From the NCBI GenBank assembly GCA_000149265.1, contig CH003393.1, forward strand, positions 373,320 to 437,319: a stretch of 64,000 bases of DNA. Reading direction: 5' to 3'. Every line of letters starts with the position of its first letter. The stretch's first letter is position 1. The notes under the pieces are model-generated. The model ran no database searches. It was not told the origin of the DNA and saw nothing but the letters and a program-made list of their open reading frames with translations. Source of the DNA: Ciona savignyi (Eukaryota; Chordata; Ascidiacea; Phlebobranchia; Cionidae). Position numbers and translations under genes: made by a program. Shown here piece by piece: positions 54,101 to 63,100 of the stretch.

Positions 54101-57100
54101 TTACAAATTTTTGAAAGAGTATTTGCATTCTTATTATCTGAAGGTTTTTCTTCTTAATCATCATCATAAACAATCAAACGAAAATCTATCAATTTCAAAT
54201 TAAAAAAAATGTATGAATAAAGTGGAAAATTACTGAAAATGGTAAAAATGTAGTCAATTTTTAAAAATGTTAGTTGCATTATTTTTATATGAAGGTTTTT
54301 CTTATTAATCATCATCATAAACAATCAAATGAAAATCTATCAATTTGAAATTAATCTCTTTTTAAAAATGTATGAAGTGGAAAATTACTGAGAATGAAAA
54401 AAATAGAATTTTACAAATTTTTGAAAAAGTATTTGCATTATTTTTGTCTAAAGTTTTTTGTTTGTCAAATCAAATGTAAATCTATCAAATAAACAATTAT
54501 ATATTATCAATCATAAACAATCAAATCGAAAATTTAATATTTTAAAATTATTTTTTATGAAAAATATATAAATGAAGTGTAAAATTACTAAAAAGAGTGA
54601 AAATGTAATTGTACATTGTTTTGAACTATTTATAGTTGTAAATCAATCACAAGTATTTGCAAAGATATGCTGCAATATTTTTACCTGAACCAAGTATCTA
54701 TTTGGCACAATCGCTTCTTTAATTCAAATAGTGATAAACAAAATGTAAATATTAATCAGGTTAAAATGAATGAGTCATAACTTGTAAAACCAACAAATCG
54801 GTAAATAATTAACTAATAAAATTAACTATGCAAAAAAGTTGTTTTTTCTTATATACTGACAGTAAATATATAAATTATATATAAATAGATTATTTTTGCT
54901 GTAAAAAATTACTTAGCTGAAAATTGGTAAAATTTGAATGTAACTAAATTAAGTAATTTGTAATTAAACGTGTTCAAATTACAGTAGATTCCCAGAACCT
55001 AGAAATCATTTCAATCGCCTATTTTTGATATTTTGAACAAAGTCAGCCTTTAGGCTAAATGCGTCGAGCACAATTATACCTTGTACATTTAATTATATGC
55101 TCCGACCAGTCTACACAGCTGTAATTACCTCTTGACCGGGGCAATACCATGTCATCTCTTAAATTTGGAATCGAATTTTAATTCCTTCGCTGAAAAAAGT
55201 TTATTTTGACGCACTTAAGCGCCCGCCGTCGCCCTGTCAATAATTGTCGGTGGTTTTATTTCCTTTGATTATTAGAAACGTTATGTATCGGTTAGCAATA
55301 CTAAAAGCCCTAAATATCTAAATATTGCTGAAACTTATACCGATCATGAACCTCCGTTAACGTTTATGTACTTAAAACTATAAAAATTTATGCTAAACAT
55401 TAACCTATTTTCATGTTTGTGAATTTAAAAATATAGAAATTATACTAATTCTTAGAAAACCTTCAAAAGTCAAAATATCGAAAAATGAATTTTTTGCACA
55501 TTCGCCCGCCTAAATATGCATAATTTAAGGTTGAAACCACAAAAATGAGTGTCATTAAAAAGATACTAACCCACCCTAAAGATTGTGGATTTAAATCTGA
55601 AAATCCTAGAATTTGTACTAATTCTTAACAAACCCTAACATGTAACATCATTTTGGTTATAATGTCATAAACAGAAATTTTTGTGCACAATTACTAACTC
55701 ATATTAACAATTTTGAGGTTTAAACTAAACGAATGTGGAAAATGTCATTAATTACAAAGATATTACCCACCTTACTTAAAATTATTAAAACATTAACCAA
55801 CCTTACCAGGGTTTGAAAAGGTATTTAGCAATCTCCTTAATTAATTTCCAAAGTTATTTAATTTCGGCCAATTAGTATAACCTTTGTTCAAATCTAAATA
55901 TCAACCACAACTGTTAATGGTTTGGTTATTGCATCACAATGGTGTATGTCGCACAATGGAATTCCCAATACGCAATGTGATGTTTACAACAGGAGTAGTT
56001 TTCCTCTGGGGATTTACACTCCTGTGTTACACAGTCTCTAAACATTCAAGGACATTTAATCCAATAGAAACACTTATATTGGTAGATGCAAATTCAATTA
56101 ATGTTTTTTTAATCATTAATGTTTAATAGGATACAGCCAGCTTAAGTTTATGATGGAAAGTACCTACTTGTTTGGACTATGCAAGTGCGTAGTGATGTGT
56201 TTTCTGAATCAGTTTGGTTTCTGGAACTATTTCTGAATCAATAATTTTGGATCTAGAATTTCAAACCGCTCGGAAAAAACAACTTTAGGAGCAAACAAAA
56301 AGCATTTTCCTTTTTCATTTATTAAAAAACTAAAATTATTATTTTTTTTAGGTTATTTTTGTTGCCATGATGATAACATGAAGCAGGATTTTTGATAAAA
56401 ATTTAAAAAAACAAAATTTTACCTGTTTCCAATATTGCATTAATATTAAATAAATAAAACTCATTTTGTTTCACTAATGAGCACTTAATTTCAAATTGCC
56501 AGTATCAAAAAATAATTAAGAGTTATTCACATGTAAATTCTTATTTAAACCTTGATACTAAAATTGACATTCCTATTTGAGCCTAAATACTAACAGTGGT
56601 TTACTGATCATAAATTTTGGTTATAACCGTTTCTGGGTAATTAGGCATCCGGTTATTGTCTACATTGCAGTAAATACTTTCAATTAGTCGTGGCATTGTG
56701 AACAAGGACAATGGATAATAACTTGCAACGATTGTATTTGCCTAAACCTCCCTATTATTTATCATACAGCCCTGGTGATATTTCCAATACGGTATTATAA
56801 ACATAATCACGATTAAAACAACCAGCGCCAATTCATGTATTAAACTTCACGTCAGGGTCTGATAAAGTCGGGAATCCGGGAACGCGGTTTCCTGTACGGC
56901 CGATCGGTCCGCCATACAGCTTTGATTCGAAAAGTTTTCATTTATTTTGTAAAGTTCATGTTTTCTATTTATCCACCGTTTCAACACATACTACTGACCT
57001 TCGCTACACTGATAAAAACATAAACTTGATTGCAAATAAAATGCCAATGCTCACACATTAAATTTATATTTCTTCTATATTAATATTTTGAACTTATGCC

Positions 57101-60100
57101 GTCATTATCCATACACGGGTCTGGCTGTATGCTTGATTGCAATTACTAAGTAAAATATCTCAAATGTCTAAAATTTTTTGTCAAAATTTTCAAATAACAG
57201 TGTCATCAACAATGTATACAAAATTGTTGACAAATGAAAAAAACTATGATGCAATCAAAATTTCGGAAGATAACCTTAGTTGAATAAATTTGTGTGAAAT
57301 CTGAGTCCGCTCGCACAGTTGCTTTTGCTAGAAGTCAGTGCATACTTTATTACAAATAAAAAATAAAATTCTTAATTCACCATCCTTATCTTTGTGTCAA
57401 ACAAATATTTATTTTTTTGGTAACAATTATGGAAAACTCTATTTTTCATACTCATGACTTGAGTCTGCGAATATTTAGGTCAGTTTGGAAAGAGTCCATG
57501 GGTTAAAAAGATTGAGAACCACTGGTTTAAGATAAGCAACCACATGTAAACAGAATGTTCATGTTAGTACTTAACTTGCTTCCGCAGCCATGCTATACCT
57601 CCTGTTATGTACAGCCATGGAAGTAACAACCTGCTAAAAGCATGTCTGTGTGGGTATTATGATCAATTTTAGGAAGTGCTTAAAAAAAAAAAAAAATACT
57701 AGTAGATGTGGACACTTATGGTCAAATGTGGTCAATTATCCAAAAAAATGAAAAAAAACATGTTAAATTGTCTATTTCTAAAAAAAACAAAATTTGATCC
57801 AAAATAGCCATGATATAGCAAACTTTGTGTTTTTTTGAAAGATGCATAGCCTATGGTATAACGATTTCCTTTTTCAGCTTAGTTATTTTGGGTTCAACAC
57901 ATTTTGTCCGTTTTACCCAGCAGTGATTTTAGGTTTAACATATTTTGTCCATTTTAATTGTAATATTATTTCACATTACGGGGTGATATTGGCAGTTCTA
58001 TCACTAACTTCAAAAATGTGTATAGTTTTAGGATTGAACTCTCCTTTTAACAGGTTTCAATCATATTTAAACTTTCTCTAACCTTGAAGCATTAAAGCAC
58101 AGTGAATTCATTGTCATCTCTGTATTTGACTAAGCCTGGCATAGCTACTATTTATAACTTTGTTGACTTTTGGTATTTGCACTTCTGATGCTGGCTCTTG
58201 CACCATCGAAATTGCTACGGGTGTTTAACATTGCACAGCCTCTCTTTTCTCTTGCTCAAGTTAAGACGAAAGTTTTATATTTTTACTAACAGGCATAAAC
58301 TAAACGCACATTACTACATAATGGACAGCAAACGCATTTACATTACAAAGCCTGCAGTCTTAAAACTTTAAATGTATATTCGTCTTTCATACTAATCAGT
58401 AATCACACTTAAAACCAATTTCAAGGTTAATATTTTTGCTAATAATCCTAAACTAAACATACATTAGTACATAATGAACGGCAAACCCAATTTAAATTGG
58501 ACGCCTACAGTCTTATCTTAAACCTTTAAATGTATAAGATATTTCTTTTTTCGCAAATATATGTTTTAAACTCTATACATTTAACCCAAATTTATTAAAT
58601 CTTGTTTTCTTTCCTGAATATACTTATCACAACTTTAGATCAATTTCACTAAAAGTTTATATTTTTGCTAATATCTAATATGTTTAAACATATCTAATAT
58701 GTTCAAAGCATAATAAAAACTTTAAAGATATCTAATATTTTCCAACTTTTTTCACAAAAAAACCCTGTATACAACATTTAATCGCAATTTCTCAATTCTT
58801 GTTTTCTTCCCAAAATATTTACAAAAACGTATTTAATATTTTCCTAATATATTTTAACTTTTTCACAAAAAAACTTTCTTTACAACATTTAACCCCAATT
58901 TCTTAATTCTTGTTTTTTTCCAGAACTCCATTCGGCACAACTTGTCACTCCACAGCAAGTTCAAGCGGATTCAGAACGAGGGGACGGGTAAGTCGTCCTG
59001 GTGGGTGATAAACCATGACGCGAAACCGGGGAAGTCCCCACGACGCAGGGCCACCAGTATGGAGACGACGAACGGAAAGTACAACCGGTCAAGAAATAAA
59101 GCTGTTGCCAAACAGAAGGTATTTTTGCCATGGATTTGAAGTTTTCAAGAAAAATTTATAAATTTTGTTTTGTTAGAATTTTTATCATAAATAATGAAAA
59201 ACAAAAGTATAAAATTGATTTCATGGATTTGATCTCTTCTAGATTTTTTTAGTAAAAATTTATTAATTTTGTTTTGTCGTTTCAGATAAAATTTTAGACT
59301 TGTGTTTTGTAAAAATCTTTGATTTTTCTTTTGGTTTAATTCTTTAAATTTCATTTTTGTTAAAATTTTTGAATTTTTTGAGAAAAGTTTTGAAAGACAA
59401 AACAAACCACATTTAATTTTTTTGCAAGTCACACATACACCTTAAGATTTACGGGGAAAAATCCACAAATGCAGATATCAAAGTTGCATTTATGGACCTT
59501 ATAAACCATAATGCAGCCGTCAATATTGTTTGCTATTCAAAGTTCTTAAATTTAAAGGAATGTCTTTAATTGATTCAGTTTAAATTTCTAGTAAATGGAT
59601 CATTTTGAATTTAAGAATTTTGGACATGAATCAAACATAGGCCCCTACCTTATTACCACTCCAGTATTTATCTTGTAGCACTGAACCCCCCGATAACCAA
59701 ATGCACCCTCAGGCCGAGTTATTAAAGAAGCAGAAATCGCTGAACAAGCAGAACTCACCCACGTGGGCACGAAGCCCCACTGGCCCCGACAGTCAGGACT
59801 TCGATCACCCCATTAACAAATCCTTGCTGGGAGACTTCAGGTGGGGGTATAAGTCCATTCGGGTTAGAGACTTGTCATGGGTTTTGGGAAATTTTTCTTT
59901 TTTTTAAACCCATTGGGACCTTTTCGTGGACCTTAAAAAAGAAAAAAAATGTTAAACCAATTTTTTTAAGTCGGGTCCTTTTCAAAGACTTGTGGTTTTT
60001 TGGGGTATTTTTCTTTTTTTAGGTCCATTGGGGACTTTAGATGACTGTTGACAGGGTTTTCTACGATCTGCAGTAGCCCTATTTTTTATACCTCATGATA

Positions 60101-63100
60101 TCTGTAAAAATCTCTGTCTGTGTGGTACTAAAGATTTAGAACCGAGATCGTGGCCCAGCAGTTGTGTCTTTTTCGTTACCATTACACCTTTCTNNNNNNN
60201 NNNNNNNNNNNNNNNNNNNNNNNNNNNNNNNNNNNNNNNNNNNNNNNNNNNNNNNNNNNNNNNNNNNNNNNNNNNNNNNNNNNNNNNNNNNNNNNNNNNN
60301 NNNNNNNNNNNNNNNNNNNNNNNNNNNNNNNNNNNNNNNNNNNNNNNNNNNNNNNNNNNNNNNNNNNNNNNNNNNNNNNNNNNNNNNNNNNNNNNNNNNN
60401 NNNNNNNNNNNNNNNNNNNNNNNNNNNNNNNCTTGTGACGTCACCTTAATCCAGAATCATCATAATTATATCTGGCTTAGAAATTTACCTTTTCTTTCTA
60501 AATTTCTAACATCCTCCTCCTAAATCCCTGCAGACCCCGCGCAAGCTCAAACGCGAGCAGCATAGGGGGCCGGACTTCTCCGAGAAGAGGGTTTCTTACT
60601 GAAGATCTCGAGGACGACGGCCCTCCCCCCCTCTCCCCCAATTCATATACAGCACAAAGTGGGTTTGCATTACGAATGGCGATATTTTTGCATTACTTCT
60701 GCATTTATGGTGATCTTTTTGCATTACTTTTGCATTTATGGCGATCTTTTTAAATCGAAAGGCACAGTAGTATAAAAAATGAAGACGGTATTAGGAATTT
60801 TTTAATTGTGCGATATTTTTACTAAAAATGCTTTCAGAAAAGTTTTATGGTATGTCAGGCGATCTTTTTTGCATTACTTTTGCATTTATGGCGATCTTTT
60901 TAAATCGAAAGGCACAGTGGTATAAAAAATGAAGACAGTATTAGGAATTTTTAAATTGTGCGATATTTTTACTAAAAATGCTTTCAAAAAAGGTAAATGG
61001 TATGGTATTTATATGAGCATGATTTTAGAAAGGGTAAACAATCGGATATTTATACCAAGTGCTGGTAAAATGATTCTACACAGACGTAATGGGGTGGTGG
61101 GTTATAGTTACCAGTAAAAAAATGAGAAAAAACAGTAACCATTCTTGTACCAAACCAGACAAACAGCAATTACTGTGAAAACCTTTCCCAGACTCCGTAA
61201 CCAATAGTCATTGTTATATTACATGGTTGATAGAATAACCAACTTTTTTCCTGTTAAATAACCGTTATCCAAAAACAAAAATAGCTATAACAGCACTTAT
61301 CAAGATATCAAAGGACAAAAACTGACAGAAAACTTTAAATGGCACTTTTTTTTATTAATTTCTAAAATACGCTAATTAATGTTCTTAGTAATAAAGCCAC
61401 AGATTTACAAAATAAGTAACCATGGAGTTTACACACAGATTCAATCAATGAACTATTTTCGGGACGCAGCGATTCTTTCAGCATTGTGGATGGGCTGGAC
61501 CTAAACAGCCCGGCAGGCTCTCTTCAGAACGATCTGTTAGAGAGTATTGCAGGTCAGGTCAATGCTAATCAAATGTTCTTCTATTGGGTTAGCGCCATGT
61601 ACCGTATGCACTGTGTTAATGCAATGGGTACCTAATCCCTATGACATGGATACATGTACAGTTGGCTTAAATTCAATGTATTTTCATGCTATAAGAATAG
61701 TGACTGGGTTTTCTGTATGGTTAACATAGTAACGTCTGCCCATAAATTTTGAACTGCCATCTTGCACATGTATTATAGAATATTACCGCAATAGTAGTTT
61801 TTATTGTTGTTGTACACCCCCAAAAAATGATGTCTATCTAAAATATTGGGCTATATATATATTTATTTAAAAATTTATTACAAACCATAGGAGTATTAGG
61901 TTTTAATTATACTTAGCCCCCCAGAATATTTGGCCTGATAATAAATAGAATATATTCCTAATAAATAGAATATAACCTTAAAATATATATATGCATTTTA
62001 CTGTAAAACACAATCATAACATAAGTGTCCCTTAACTCCTATGCTTGAGTTAAGCAATGTTGAATGTTGGGCCTATGATGTATATTATATAAAAAGCAGC
62101 ATAATTAGTTGTTTATTTTATATATGGACCAAATAATCACAGATTTTTTTTTATTATACGTATGCGTCGAATAATTACAAATTTAGTTGTTTCTTATATA
62201 TATTTAAGCCAAATAATCACTAATATAGTTATTTCTTGTACATATACCCTTCCACTATTACAAATGCCGTTTTTATCCATGCCTTGTATAATTACACTCT
62301 GAACTCTGTATTCACACATACTGGTTACCAGGTATGGACATGATGAACTCAACCTCACCCAAACCAAGTGAACGTAACAACACAAGTATTTATCTAAACC
62401 CAACCACCAACCAGGTAGATGATATTCTTTTCCTTTTGGCTTGCATATTACATAGAACAGTGCTCCTCAACCCTAGTCCAGCTTTTATACGTGGTTTAAT
62501 CCCAGAGAGTGCACACCGCAAGTCTCCTTCAACCTTCAGCTTGTTTCTAAACTTGGTTTTGATGGCAACTAGTGTAGAAAATGATATCAACTAGTGACCT
62601 AATGTACTTAAGATCTAGAAAACCAAAAAACATGTGCAGCAAAAGTTTAGTTTTGTTTGCAAAGTTCGGATTCTCAAAATTAATAAAAAAATGTGTTGTA
62701 AATTTATTAAGGCTTGCACCCCCCTAAAAAATTCTGTCTTTCCCCCTGGAAAGGTAAGAACCAAGAACGATGTTAGAATCCAGACTTACTGGTGCAGTAA
62801 GGGGCATCCTCACTGTATGTTTTAACCTTAATGTGAGCCATTGTCAATCATGAGAACCGATATTTGTCTTGCCCAAGGACACAACCAATCAGAAAGTGGT
62901 CTGGGTGAAGCTCGAACCAAGCACCTGTCCGGTCATAACCCTAATTCTTATCCCCAAGACCACATTCCCATAGTGTAATACTCAGTTTATTATCCCAAAT
63001 CAAATATGTTTGATAAATTTTTAAAAAATCTTGCATCGTTTTTATTAAATAAGTGGTTCGATTTCGGGGGTAATCTGAGAAAAATGTTCGTCAGATTTTT

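Larger units (their letters stand above)
48180..58923. other. FOXO: FOXO intron 1 (10.7 kb)
   Basis: The intron falls between GWK and NSIRHN, as in vertebrate FOXO genes. Contents: AT-rich sequence (48180-49060), a CpG-rich motif block (49070-49340), a hAT MITE (49626), a SINE scrap (50085), a tandem repeat (50265), two dispersed repeats (51010, 56210), a GC-rich block with a kB palindrome (53780-53960), a tandem repeat (53980) and duplicated tracts near the acceptor (58265-58920). Confidence 0.75.

Noticed and set aside
57480-57535. hAT-like end AGATTGAGAACCACTGG
   Set aside because: No matching left end or target duplication could be found, so an element cannot be bounded.
59671-59700. Acceptor CTTGTAG at 59678 for FOXO exon 3
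   Set aside because: It would create a stop in the required phase; CCAG at 59664 keeps the frame.
60136-60523. ORFs of about 100-119 codons over the second N run
   Set aside because: Most residues come from N, so they carry no information.
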